Of a stretch of 39,104 bases of DNA, positions 32,884 through 39,104 are shown in pieces. The translations under genes and the position numbers were made by a program. The notes beneath the pieces were generated by a model. It was not told the origin of the DNA, searched no databases, and saw only the letters and a list, made by a program, of their open reading frames with translations. The DNA is taken from assembly GCA_008017265.1 (NCBI GenBank), contig SSHC01000024.1, positions 1-39,104 of the forward strand. The letters are read 5' to 3'. Each line of letters begins with the position of its first letter. Positions within the stretch are counted from its first letter, which is position 1. This stretch comes from Aeromicrobium sp. (GTDB lineage: Bacteria; Actinomycetota; Actinomycetes; Propionibacteriales; Nocardioidaceae).

Positions 32884-33762
32884 GTGCCTGCCGGTCGTTT
32901 CGCTCCTTCGCCTTCGGGTGACCTGCATCTAGGCAACTTGCGTACCGCCCTGCTGGCGTGGTTGTGCGCGAAATCAACGGGCCGCCAGTTTCTGATTCGG
33001 GTTGAAGACCTCGACCAACAACGCTGCAAGCCTGAGTTCGAGGTCACCCAATTGGCCGATCTGGCGGCGCTCGGGATCGAATCTGAGGGTCCGATAGTGC
33101 GCCAATCCGAGCGTCTGCACTTATATCAGCGAGCGATCGAACACCTCGTCTCTGAGGGACATACGTATGAGTGCTTCTGTACGCGCCGCGAGATTCTCGA
33201 GGCTGCTTCCGCCCCACACCAGCGGCCCGGCGCATATCCGGGAACGTGTCGCGACTTGAGCGAAACCGAACGCGACCGCTTGCGCCTCGAACGCCCGGGC
33301 GCGTTGCGGCTGCGGTCCGAGGAAACCACGTGGACCATCACGGATCAACTGCATGGCCCGATCGTGGGCGAACTGGACGATCTGGTGATCCGGCGCAACG
33401 ACGGCACCCCCGCCTACAACCTCGCAGTTGTGTTGGACGACGCGTGGCAAGACGTGACACAAGTGGCGCGCGGCGACGACCTGCTGTTCGCTTCGCCACC
33501 GCAGGCATATTTGGCGAGCGTGCTGGGGGTGAACGTACCCGAGTACGTACATGTGCCGCTCGTGCTTAACGCGGAAGGTAAACGGCTTGCGAAACGTGAT
33601 GGGGCCGTCACTTTGCGCGATCTAGCTCCAGAAAAGGCTTGGCACCTCATTGTCGAGTCCCTCGGTTTGGGTGGCGACACCCCTGCTGAAGTGTTGGAAA
33701 GCTTTTCGTTCGATCAGCTGCCGCGCGAACCTTGGGTTTTCGTGCCGGACGTATCGGGCTGA
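32884..33762 (+). CDS. gluQ: Glutamyl-Q tRNA(Asp) synthetase
   Basis: A 292-residue GluQRS (YadB), a truncated GluRS-like enzyme that attaches glutamate to queuosine at position 34 of tRNA-Asp. It shows FAPSPSGDLHLGNLRTALLA (HIGH = HLGN, about 5-24), the zinc site CFC...YPGTC (C-x-C then Y-x3-C), VYDDxxQ-equivalent RVEDLDQQR, and the KMSKS-like RLAKRDGA. It has no anticodon-binding domain, as expected. Start is a GTG. Its modification target, tRNA-Asp, is encoded 68 bp downstream. Confidence 0.94.
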   Translation: MPAGRFAPSPSGDLHLGNLRTALLAWLCAKSTGRQFLIRVEDLDQQRCKPEFEVTQLADLAALGIESEGPIVRQSERLHLYQRAIEHLVSEGHTYECFCTRREILEAASAPHQRPGAYPGTCRDLSETERDRLRLERPGALRLRSEETTWTITDQLHGPIVGELDDLVIRRNDGTPAYNLAVVLDDAWQDVTQVARGDDLLFASPPQAYLASVLGVNVPEYVHVPLVLNAEGKRLAKRDGAVTLRDLAPEKAWHLIVESLGLGGDTPAEVLESFSFDQLPREPWVFVPDVSG

Positions 33763-33829
33763 CCCCGATTTGGGGGCTGCGCGGGCGGTGCGTTAGAGTT
33801 GCGTTCGCAGTTGTTTCGGCAAATGCACT

Positions 33830-33903
33830 GGCCCCGTGGCGCAGTTGGTTAGCGCGCCGCCCTGTCACGGCGGAGGTCGCGGGTTCGAGTCCCGTCGGGG
33901 TCG
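33830..33903 (+). tRNA. tRNA-Asp (anticodon GUC)
   Basis: A 74-nt cloverleaf: acceptor ggccccg/cggggtc, D-arm gcgc...gcgc, anticodon loop ctgtcac (GUC), T-arm gcggg-ttcgagt-cccgt, discriminator G. No encoded CCA. Confidence 0.97.
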
Positions 33904-33908
33904 CAAAA

Positions 33909-33950
33909 ACTGAAGGTCCGCACCATTGGTGTGGACCTTCAGTCGTTTTG
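33909..33950 (+). terminator. Intrinsic terminator of tRNA-Asp
   Basis: actgaaggtcc and ggaccttcagt (33909-33943) form a perfect stem extended by gcacca/tggtgt, followed by cgttttg. Confidence 0.9.
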
Positions 33951-33962
33951 CTGGATTGGGGG

Positions 33963-34934
33963 CTACGCCGATTGTGGATCGGACGGGACCGCATGGCGTT
34001 GTTTCCGTTGCCCGTAAATCGCTTCTCCGATTTCCCAGACACTCACAGCCACCGCGCCCACGATGATGAAGTTCATCGTCAGGGTGACACCTTCAGGCCC
34101 CATGCCTACCTTGTCGATGAACACGTCACTGAGCAGTTGTTCGGTTCTCGCGAGGTAGACAACCGGAATAGTGAACGCGAGCGACAGCAAAATGGCCGAG
34201 ACAGTAGTGCCCACGGACCACCCAGATCGGTACTTCCAGATCTCCAACGCGGCCGACCCTAGGCAGACAGCAATCAACACTGGCAGCCACAACGACCACA
34301 GGTCGATGCTCAGAATGGGCACCGGTTCAGAACTTCGGATCCAGGCAAACTGAGATTGCAGCGCCAAGAACGCAGCCATCACGAGGCTGAATGCGGCGCC
34401 GCTAATGGCATCGCCTCTGCTTTGCGCGGTTTCGGTAGGCAGGAGCGGCAACTCGTCGAGCGTCCACGCTTCACCTGGGGTATGCGCTGCGAAACGTTCC
34501 ACGATCGCAAACGTGAGCGTGGTCCAGAATGCGATGTGCATCGCCGCCATGAGCCCATTTCCAACGAAAGCTTTGATGATGTCGCCGGTGGACTCGTCGC
34601 TGAGCCCCGCGACGAGTGCCGCGATCGTAGCCACTGTTGGCACTGCCCACATCAAGATCGTGACGAGGATGCGCTTCCACACCAGGTAATAGCTTGGGCC
34701 GATGAGGAAGGCCGGACGGTCTGAGTAGCGCACCGCGAACGCGGTAGGCGATCCGAGCGACAACAGCACGTCACGTTCGGCTTGGGCCGGGTCAGCACCG
34801 TTGGCGATGTGGTCTTCGATGGTGTCGGCGATGGTTGAACGCAGTTCACTGGCAACGTCGGCCCGAATCGCTTCGGGCGTATCGCGAGAAACCGCATAAA
34901 CGTAACGGTCGGTGAGTTGTTCGTTTTTACTCAT
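33963..34934 (-). CDS. HAAS-domain membrane protein, partner of PadR
   Basis: A 323-residue protein. The first ~70 residues (RYVYAVSRDTPEAIRADVAS, then DPAQAERDVLLSLGSPTAFA) match the helical HAAS-type signalling domain usually coded next to PadR regulators. Then come about seven to eight membrane helices with a short basic C-terminus. The ATG at 34934 has aaggag 6 bases upstream, which lies inside the PadR gene end (8-base overlap); a TTG further up is rejected. HAAS proteins are thought to work with PadR in membrane-stress sensing; the exact function is unknown. Confidence 0.85.
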   Translation of the reverse strand: MSKNEQLTDRYVYAVSRDTPEAIRADVASELRSTIADTIEDHIANGADPAQAERDVLLSLGSPTAFAVRYSDRPAFLIGPSYYLVWKRILVTILMWAVPTVATIAALVAGLSDESTGDIIKAFVGNGLMAAMHIAFWTTLTFAIVERFAAHTPGEAWTLDELPLLPTETAQSRGDAISGAAFSLVMAAFLALQSQFAWIRSSEPVPILSIDLWSLWLPVLIAVCLGSAALEIWKYRSGWSVGTTVSAILLSLAFTIPVVYLARTEQLLSDVFIDKVGMGPEGVTLTMNFIIVGAVAVSVWEIGEAIYGQRKQRHAVPSDPQSA

Positions 34935-35319
34935 TGCTTTCTCCTTCAATGCTCTGCACTTGGTCAGGTGTTCCCGCCTTGAGACTTGTCATTGCGGTGT
35001 TGATTTCGGTGAGATCTTTCGTTAAGACGTCGATCACGACGAGGCCTTGCTCGCTCGTGCGATAGACCTTGCGGGGGCGCGCTTTCTGGGTGTCCCACTC
35101 GCTGGTGAGAAGGCCTTGGTCTTCGAGTCGTCGCAACAGCGGATAGAGGGTGTTCGCGTCAACATCGATGCCATGTTCGGCGAGTGTGCCGAGCAGTGCG
35201 TATCCATAGCCCGGCTGCCGAAGTGCAATCAGACTGGCCAAGACCACCGTGCCACGACGGATCTCCTGACGATGGGTGCGAAGTACGTCCTCGTTCACTT
35301 CGCCAATTGAGGTGTTCAT
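34927..35319 (-). CDS. PadR family transcriptional regulator
   Basis: A 130-residue PadR regulator: winged helix at about 15-95 with RRGTVVLASLIALRQPGYGY, DANTLYPLLRRLEDQGLL and ARPRKVYRTSEQG, followed by one dimerisation helix. The ATG at 35319 is chosen; the upstream GTG at 35343 lies in the putative operator. It overlaps the HAAS membrane protein by 8 bases, forming a classic PadR-HAAS pair, probably autoregulated through the palindrome at 35334-35346. Confidence 0.92.
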   Translation of the reverse strand: MNTSIGEVNEDVLRTHRQEIRRGTVVLASLIALRQPGYGYALLGTLAEHGIDVDANTLYPLLRRLEDQGLLTSEWDTQKARPRKVYRTSEQGLVVIDVLTKDLTEINTAMTSLKAGTPDQVQSIEGESNE

Positions 35320-35333
35320 GCTCCACACAATAC

Positions 35334-35346
35334 TGTGTGTCACACA
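35334..35346 (-). promoter_or_regulatory. Palindrome, candidate PadR operator
   Basis: tgtgtg-t-cacaca is an exact inverted repeat 15 bp upstream of the PadR start, close to TATTGT which could be a -10. Position suits autoregulation; PadR sites are often ATGT/ACAT-type palindromes. Confidence 0.45.
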
Positions 35347-35412
35347 TTATTGCAACACGCAATGTCGGCGTAGAGAGAATTCACGCAGCCGGGAATAGCC
35401 GAAGGTTGTTGA

Positions 35413-36042
35413 ATGTTGAACTACAGCATGAGCACTGCTATTTCCACCACTGACCTGCCCACCCTTGACGAGGCCGGCCTCGATCTGCTGTTCCGCAAGG
35501 GCCGCACCTCGAACTCGTTCTCTGATGAACCGGTTTCTGTTGAAACCCTCAAGGAGATTTACGAGGTCGCGAAGTTCGGGCCCACTCAAGCCAACAGCCA
35601 GCCGTGGCATCTCGTGTTCCTCACGAGTGATGAAGCCAAAGCGCGCCTCCTCCCCCACATGGGCGAAGGCAACCGCGCCAAGACCGGTACCGCGCCCGTT
35701 GTGGCGATCGTGGCAGCCGATGGCGACTTCAATGAGAACATGCCTGAGGTTTTCCCGCACGCGCCAGATGCGAAGCACTGGTTTGGCGATTTGGATAACC
35801 GTCACGATGTGGCCCGGTTCAACGTCGGCTTGCAGGCCGGCTACTTGATCACAACGATTCGCGCGTTCGGTCTGGCGGCTGGCCCGATGACGGGTTACGA
35901 CGCTGACGGCATCAACAACGAGTTCTTTGCTGGCACGAACCGTCGCGTTCAGGTGGTCATCAACATTGGTCATCCTGGCGAGAATCCGTGGTTCGATCGT
36001 TTGCCTCGCCGCGCGTTCGACGACGCCGCAGAAGTTCTCTAA
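35413..36042 (+). CDS. Nitroreductase-family protein, RutE-like (malonic semialdehyde reductase)
   Basis: A 209-residue flavin reductase of the RutE/HadB branch: LFRKGRTSNSFSDEPVSVE, KFGPTQANSQPWHLVFL (FMN-binding), GTAPVVAIVAAD, RFNVGLQAGYLITTIRAFGL and TGYDADGINNEFF are characteristic. RutE reduces malonic semialdehyde to 3-hydroxypropionate in pyrimidine degradation, but no rut genes are nearby, so the substrate here is open. The ATG at 35413 has aagg 7 bases upstream; an ATG five codons in is the alternative. Divergent from the PadR gene. Confidence 0.88.
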   Translation: MLNYSMSTAISTTDLPTLDEAGLDLLFRKGRTSNSFSDEPVSVETLKEIYEVAKFGPTQANSQPWHLVFLTSDEAKARLLPHMGEGNRAKTGTAPVVAIVAADGDFNENMPEVFPHAPDAKHWFGDLDNRHDVARFNVGLQAGYLITTIRAFGLAAGPMTGYDADGINNEFFAGTNRRVQVVINIGHPGENPWFDRLPRRAFDDAAEVL

Positions 36043-36105
36043 GCGTCCCCGAATTCAATGCCGGAACCGGCGTGCGATATTCTGAGCGCTGCCCTTACAG
36101 GGCGT

Positions 36106-36179
36106 GGCCAGGTAGCTCAGTTGGTACGAGCGACCGCCTGAAAAGCGGTAGGTCGCCGGTTCGATCCCGGCCCTGGCCA
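36106..36179 (+). tRNA. tRNA-Phe (anticodon GAA)
   Basis: A 74-nt cloverleaf: acceptor ggccagg/cctggcc, D-arm gctc...gagc, anticodon stem accgc/gcggt with loop ctgaaaa (GAA), T-arm gccgg-ttcgatc-ccggc, discriminator A. No encoded CCA. Confidence 0.97.
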
Positions 36180-36185
36180 CAAACT

Positions 36186-36220
36186 ACGGTCCACCATTTG
36201 GTGGGCCGTTGTTTGTTTCT
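36186..36220 (+). terminator. Intrinsic terminator of tRNA-Phe
   Basis: acggtccacc and ggtgggccgt pair (one G-U) around a short loop, followed by tgtttgtttct. Confidence 0.85.
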
Positions 36221-36233
36221 AGCGAGCTGTCGG

Positions 36234-36277
36234 GATCGAGAGGGGGCACCTCCCAGCACGCAGTGCTCGGGGGACCC
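36234..36277. repeat. 44-bp repeat, copy 1
   Basis: Starts gatcgagagggggcac and ends gctcgggggaccc; identical to 36344-36387. It contains the palindrome agcac-gca-gtgct, so it looks like a REP-type element. Directly followed by the duplicated tRNA-Phe 3' end. Confidence 0.9.
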
Positions 36278-36290
36278 GGCCCTGGCCACA
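36275..36290 (+). other. Duplicated 3' end of tRNA-Phe (att-like)
   Basis: The 16 bases cccggccctggccaca repeat 36166-36181, the T-arm/acceptor end of tRNA-Phe plus two flanking bases, 109 bp downstream. The rest of a second tRNA is absent. This is what an integration event into a tRNA 3' end leaves behind, or a remnant of a second tRNA copy with its own terminator (36294-36325). Confidence 0.6.
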
Positions 36291-36293
36291 TGA

Positions 36294-36325
36294 AAAAGGC
36301 TCGTCCCGTAAGGGGCGGGCCTTTT
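36294..36325 (+). terminator. Second strong hairpin after the tRNA-Phe end copy
   Basis: aaaaggctcgtccc-gtaa-ggggcgggcctttt pairs along 14 positions with G-U wobble only, and ends in a T-run. It sits just after the duplicated tRNA-Phe end, as if it were the original tRNA terminator. Confidence 0.85.
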
Positions 36326-36343
36326 GCATGTAGTTTGCACTGC

Positions 36344-36387
36344 GATCGAGAGGGGGCACCTCCCAGCACGCAGTGCTCGGGGGACCC
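36344..36387. repeat. 44-bp repeat, copy 2
   Basis: Identical to copy 1 at 36234-36277, offset 110 bp, same orientation. No tRNA sequence follows this copy. Confidence 0.9.
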
Positions 36388-36543
36388 ATACTTATGTCTC
36401 CTAATTCCCACGAGACCCTCGATTTTTGGGTTCGAACATACCTAATAGGTACGTTTGTTTCCAAAATGATGGGTGATGTGTGAATCAAGTGGCCAGCGTG
36501 AGCGATCGCGCTCGGTTCGGGTCGGCAGTTCCGAGTCGACCAC
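36388..36543. other. Gene-free stretch with a small palindrome
   Basis: No coding frame is convincing here. It contains tacct-aat-aggta (36439-36451) just after ttcgaacata, an isolated palindrome of unknown use, and ends at the stop of the minus-strand gene at 36544. Confidence 0.4.
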
Positions 36544-36858
36544 TCAGGGCAGGCGCCTCACGCGCGCGCGGTGGTCTTCTCGGTTATCGCCAGGAATCGA
36601 CGTATCAGTCGTTCCGTTTCGTTCATCGACCTTGTTGTCGCTGCCAGTAATTGGCTGCGATTCAATTGCCGTCTCGCGTTCAAAACTGTGCGACTTGTCG
36701 GTGTTGCGGTAGTAGCGATAGATCATCATGTACGTGGTAACCGCTGAGGCTGGCCCAGATACCAACAACCAGAACAGTCCACCGCCGTCGTCGCCGGACA
36801 CTTCGGTCGCCAAGATCGTGTTGGCGATATCGGCCGCCGAACCGAGCAAGGCGCTCAT
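36544..36858 (-). CDS. Small membrane protein of the SPFH/zinc-ribbon module
   Basis: A 104-residue protein with one clear hydrophobic helix (GLFWLLVSGPASAVTTYMMI, about 27-46), then a polar, charged tail (YRYYRNTDKSHSFERE and an Arg-rich end). The ATG at 36858 overlaps the stop of the zinc-ribbon gene by 4 bases (ATGA); an upstream GTG is rejected. By position it corresponds to the third, membrane-bound member of YdjGHI-like sets (YdjH-like); sequence similarity to YdjH is not claimed. Confidence 0.78.
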   Translation of the reverse strand: MSALLGSAADIANTILATEVSGDDGGGLFWLLVSGPASAVTTYMMIYRYYRNTDKSHSFERETAIESQPITGSDNKVDERNGTTDTSIPGDNREDHRARVRRLP

Positions 36859-38129
36859 ATCGTCGCCCACAAGATAGCTAGTGCGATCGTTTCAACGAAG
36901 GTACCAATGGTGAGCGCCGCGAATAGGAGCCGCGGATGTGAAACCGGGACGCTGCCCATCGTTTCTCCGGTGCGACCGTTAACCGCAATGTAGTGAACCA
37001 TCGGTTTACCGTTCGAAACGTGGTAGTAGGAGTACAGCCACACCGGCAAATACATGGAGACCCATCGGGTCCCGTGCACATCCAGGCGTTCAGTTTCCCA
37101 CCGCACGCCCCGGTCGTAGGCTCTCGTTGAGAGCATGACTTCAGAACGAGCGATGCTCAACAATTGGTGTTCGAGCACGGGTTGAACAGCATCGGTATCT
37201 TGGTCACGCTTTTCTGAAGTGAAGCCGACAAGATAATTGGCATTCCACTCAACAGCGTTCTTCGTGTCGAAAGGCAAAATCGTGTTGATGACATTGTTCG
37301 TGTTCACAAAAGTGTTCATGTTGGCGCGGTCCGCCGACGATTCGATGATGAGATCGTCAACAGTGAAATCAACGTGTCGCGCAACATCGTAGACATCGGC
37401 GTCGTAATAGGTGGTCTTGTTGTCGCCGGTTCCTCGCGTGTAGCGGCGGGTCTCGATCTCCCCCTTACCGACGACGTCTGCGCTCGCGTTGCTGTCAATA
37501 ATCATGTAGGGCAGGTAAACGCCGACGACATTCTCGGGTGCAAACTCTTGCTTGAATTTGCGGTGAGCGAAAAGCTTTCGCTTACCGGCGAATTGCTTGA
37601 TCGCGGCGAGTGCTTGATCGTGCGTTAACGAGAACGGAAGCACAGCGTCGGGGACAGCACCGTTGGGGACTTGCTCATTGACCGACAACACGTGGCGACA
37701 CCAGTGGCAGCGTGCAGAGGTGGTCTCGTCGATGTTCACGATCACTTCAGAACCACAGCCGGCGCACTTAAGGGTCAGGACACCCGCAGCTTCTGTGTTG
37801 ATGGCGGTGGCACCCGACGCAATATGCGTGCCCTTGAGATCTTGCAGGCTGCCGTTTCCGGCGATCCTTTCTTCGACCCTTTCCTCCGACCATTCGTGGC
37901 GACAAAACAGGCAGACGAGCATTCCCGTTGATGGGCGCAACTGAATATCAGTTGAAGCGCACTTGGGGCATCGGTTGACGCCGTCGTCTAAACGCTTGTT
38001 CTCGGTGTCGATCGTCTTTGGAGCGTTTGGGTCTGCCCCGAGGGCCTCTGCGAGATCCTCGGGGGTCTCAACTACGGGTTCGTTTCCGAGTTGTTCGGCA
38101 CCAAAAGACGTGGGATCCGTGTCAGACAT
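36855..38129 (-). CDS. TFIIB-type double zinc-ribbon membrane protein (YdjG-like)
   Basis: A 424-residue protein. Two zinc ribbons lie at C54/C57/C73/C76 (NRCPKCAST ... LVCLFCRHEW) and C122/C125/C141/C144 (LKCAGCGSE ... ARCHWCRH). A long soluble domain follows (about 150-390; FKQEFAPENVVGVYLPYMII, WVSMYLPVWLYSYY), and the protein ends in a single hydrophobic helix (about 400-424). Such proteins accompany SPFH proteins in many Gram-positives; in Bacillus, YdjG recruits the SPFH protein YdjI and PspA to membranes under stress. It lies 18 bp after the SPFH gene and overlaps the small membrane-protein gene, so the three form an operon. Confidence 0.85.
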   Translation of the reverse strand: MSDTDPTSFGAEQLGNEPVVETPEDLAEALGADPNAPKTIDTENKRLDDGVNRCPKCASTDIQLRPSTGMLVCLFCRHEWSEERVEERIAGNGSLQDLKGTHIASGATAINTEAAGVLTLKCAGCGSEVIVNIDETTSARCHWCRHVLSVNEQVPNGAVPDAVLPFSLTHDQALAAIKQFAGKRKLFAHRKFKQEFAPENVVGVYLPYMIIDSNASADVVGKGEIETRRYTRGTGDNKTTYYDADVYDVARHVDFTVDDLIIESSADRANMNTFVNTNNVINTILPFDTKNAVEWNANYLVGFTSEKRDQDTDAVQPVLEHQLLSIARSEVMLSTRAYDRGVRWETERLDVHGTRWVSMYLPVWLYSYYHVSNGKPMVHYIAVNGRTGETMGSVPVSHPRLLFAALTIGTFVETIALAILWATI

Positions 38130-38147
38130 GCAGGTTCAGTTTCTCGA

Positions 38148-39104
38148 TCAGAGACCGAGCGCCTTAGCCTTGATCGCGTCGTAATCCTCTTGAGTGATCA
38201 AGCCCGCGTCGAGCATTTCCTTGGCCTTGGTTAATTGCGCCATGGGATCGTCCGCAGCCGGTGCCGCCGGAGCCGCCGGAGCTTCGGCCGCCGGAGCGGC
38301 TGGTGCTGCGGGAGCAGCTTGTGCACCCACGCCGGGGACTGGTTGTTGGAGTCCACTCAAACCGGTGGCGCCAGCAGCCATGCCCATACCAATCAGTCCG
38401 CCCGTACCAGCGTTCTCACCGGCGGCTTCGAAACCTGAAGCAACGGATGCCTGCAAGTTGACGTTGCCGCGTTGCCCTGCGAGCGCATCGGCACGCTGGA
38501 CTGTCTTGAGCAATTCGCGAGTGTTCTCGTCGTATTCGATGGCGACGATGGCGGTTGCGGCGATAACCAGGCCGCGAACCGTGGACCACTGGTAGTTCTG
38601 ATCCACCGCTGCAGACAGACTCTGAGCGAAGCCGACTGAATCCTGCTGGATCTTAGTGATGCGGTTGCCCTTGCTGGGGTCATTCGTGTACATCGAGAAA
38701 GCTGGCGCGAGCGAACCAACAACTTCATTGAACAACTGCGTAGCCGCGTCGTTTTCGAGATCGGTGAAGTCGAAAATTTGTCCGGGCTCGAGGTACTTGG
38801 CCGGCAAGAAGTTCTTGACGAACAAGATCGGGTCAGAAATCTTCAGGGTGTAGGTGCCGCGCGTAACAGCACCGACTTGAGCGTTGAGGTAGGCGTCGTC
38901 CCAATAGATTTCGGACTGCGTTCCGAATCGGTTGTTGGGCAGTTCTTTGAGCGCAACGAAGTAGGCCCGCTGCTGAGCGGCCGGACGTCCACCGAACTTG
39001 AAGCGTTCCCACGAGGTGGTGATGAGGGGGCTAACAATGCCGTTGCCCGCAAAGATCGACTGTGAATCTTGTGCTTCAGAGTTCCATTCGTATCCGCCTG
39101 GCTC
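38148..39104 (-). CDS. SPFH domain protein with C-terminal SHOCT, partial (YdjI-like)
   Basis: The frame stays open to the window edge, so the N-terminus is missing; 318 residues are visible. The first ~190 form an SPFH/Band-7-type (virion-core-protein-like) domain: FGGRPAAQQRAYFVALKEL, FGTQSEIYWDDAYL, GTYTLKISDPILF, QSLSAAVDQNYQWSTVRGLV. Then comes a Gly-rich stretch, an Ala/Pro-rich linker and a C-terminal SHOCT motif (MAQLTKAKEMLDAGLITQED ... KAKAL). There is no membrane helix; membrane recruitment probably depends on the partner zinc-ribbon protein 18 bp downstream. Related to Bacillus YdjI by domain content. Confidence 0.87.
   Translation of the reverse strand, partial: EPGGYEWNSEAQDSQSIFAGNGIVSPLITTSWERFKFGGRPAAQQRAYFVALKELPNNRFGTQSEIYWDDAYLNAQVGAVTRGTYTLKISDPILFVKNFLPAKYLEPGQIFDFTDLENDAATQLFNEVVGSLAPAFSMYTNDPSKGNRITKIQQDSVGFAQSLSAAVDQNYQWSTVRGLVIAATAIVAIEYDENTRELLKTVQRADALAGQRGNVNLQASVASGFEAAGENAGTGGLIGMGMAAGATGLSGLQQPVPGVGAQAAPAAPAAPAAEAPAAPAAPAADDPMAQLTKAKEMLDAGLITQEDYDAIKAKALGL

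Noticed and set aside
33732-34262. Open frame spanning tRNA-Asp and its terminator on the plus strand
   Set aside because: Overlaps a tRNA, a terminator and the antisense of the HAAS gene; no ribosome-binding site.
36275-36290. A second tRNA-Phe gene
   Set aside because: Only the last 16 bases of the tRNA end are present; no D-arm or anticodon arm can be drawn upstream because the 44-bp repeat is there.
36234-36387. Two 44-bp repeats as a CRISPR array
   Set aside because: Only two copies with a 66-bp spacer that contains a tRNA end and a terminator; no resemblance to the array at 1-223.

Overview
The window looks like a chromosomal segment of a moderately GC-rich actinobacterium. The gene order DUF2520 protein-panC-panD-coaX is the mycobacterial one (Rv3603c to Rv3600c). 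MrpA is fused to MrpB, as is common in Actinobacteria. There are Scy/FilP-like coiled-coil proteins, a TmsA/TmsB-type pair for 10-methyl branched fatty acids, a 3-ketosteroid-dehydrogenase-like enzyme, an actinobacterial-type SOS box beside a DUF222 (13E12-type) remnant, and four tRNAs without an encoded CCA. I cannot name the genus from the sequence alone.

Layout. 1-223 is the end of a CRISPR array with 36-bp repeats and 28-bp spacers; the repeat resembles actinobacterial type II-C repeats, and the cas genes would lie off the left edge. 407-3421 is a patchwork of a small acidic orphan, a DoxX and DODA-dioxygenase pair, a decayed DUF222 gene and a small membrane protein. 3451-8134 (minus) carries an acyl-CoA synthetase and a tightly coupled pantothenate/CoA cluster. 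8257-10657 holds a pyruvyl-transferase-like protein, tRNA-Lys and a SulP transporter that has lost three internal blocks in frame. 10827-13090 encodes two long coiled-coil proteins behind a perfect CRP/GlxR-type site. 13128-16378 carries a YhhN membrane enzyme, an alpha/beta hydrolase and phosphoglucomutase. 17158-23353 is a complete mrpA(B)CDEFG antiporter operon in which every junction is a 4-base start/stop overlap. 23350-28467 (minus) is xthA, TmsB-like methyltransferase, TmsA-like flavoprotein and a KstD-like dehydrogenase; a TetR gene (28618-29157) and a TetR-type operator sit just upstream of the last. 29212-30241 is pirin plus a small metallopeptidase.

30306-36179 contains tRNA-Glu, tRNA-Asp and tRNA-Phe with strong hairpin terminators. 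Between them lie a three-gene HTH/nucleotidyltransferase/small-protein module (toxin-antitoxin-like), an Ric-type Fe-S repair protein, GluQRS, a PadR/HAAS-type pair and a RutE-like nitroreductase. Downstream of tRNA-Phe the last 16 bases at its 3' end are duplicated and a 44-bp repeat occurs twice. The right edge (36544-39104, minus) is an SPFH-SHOCT protein, a double zinc-ribbon membrane protein and a small membrane protein, resembling the Bacillus YdjI/YdjG/YdjH membrane-stress set.

The most interesting items are the SPFH/zinc-ribbon trio, the three-gene nucleotidyltransferase module, the in-frame shrunken SulP, the CRP-type site in front of the coiled-coil pair, and the duplicated tRNA-Phe end with its repeats. 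Functions are assigned by reading motifs; no database search was run.
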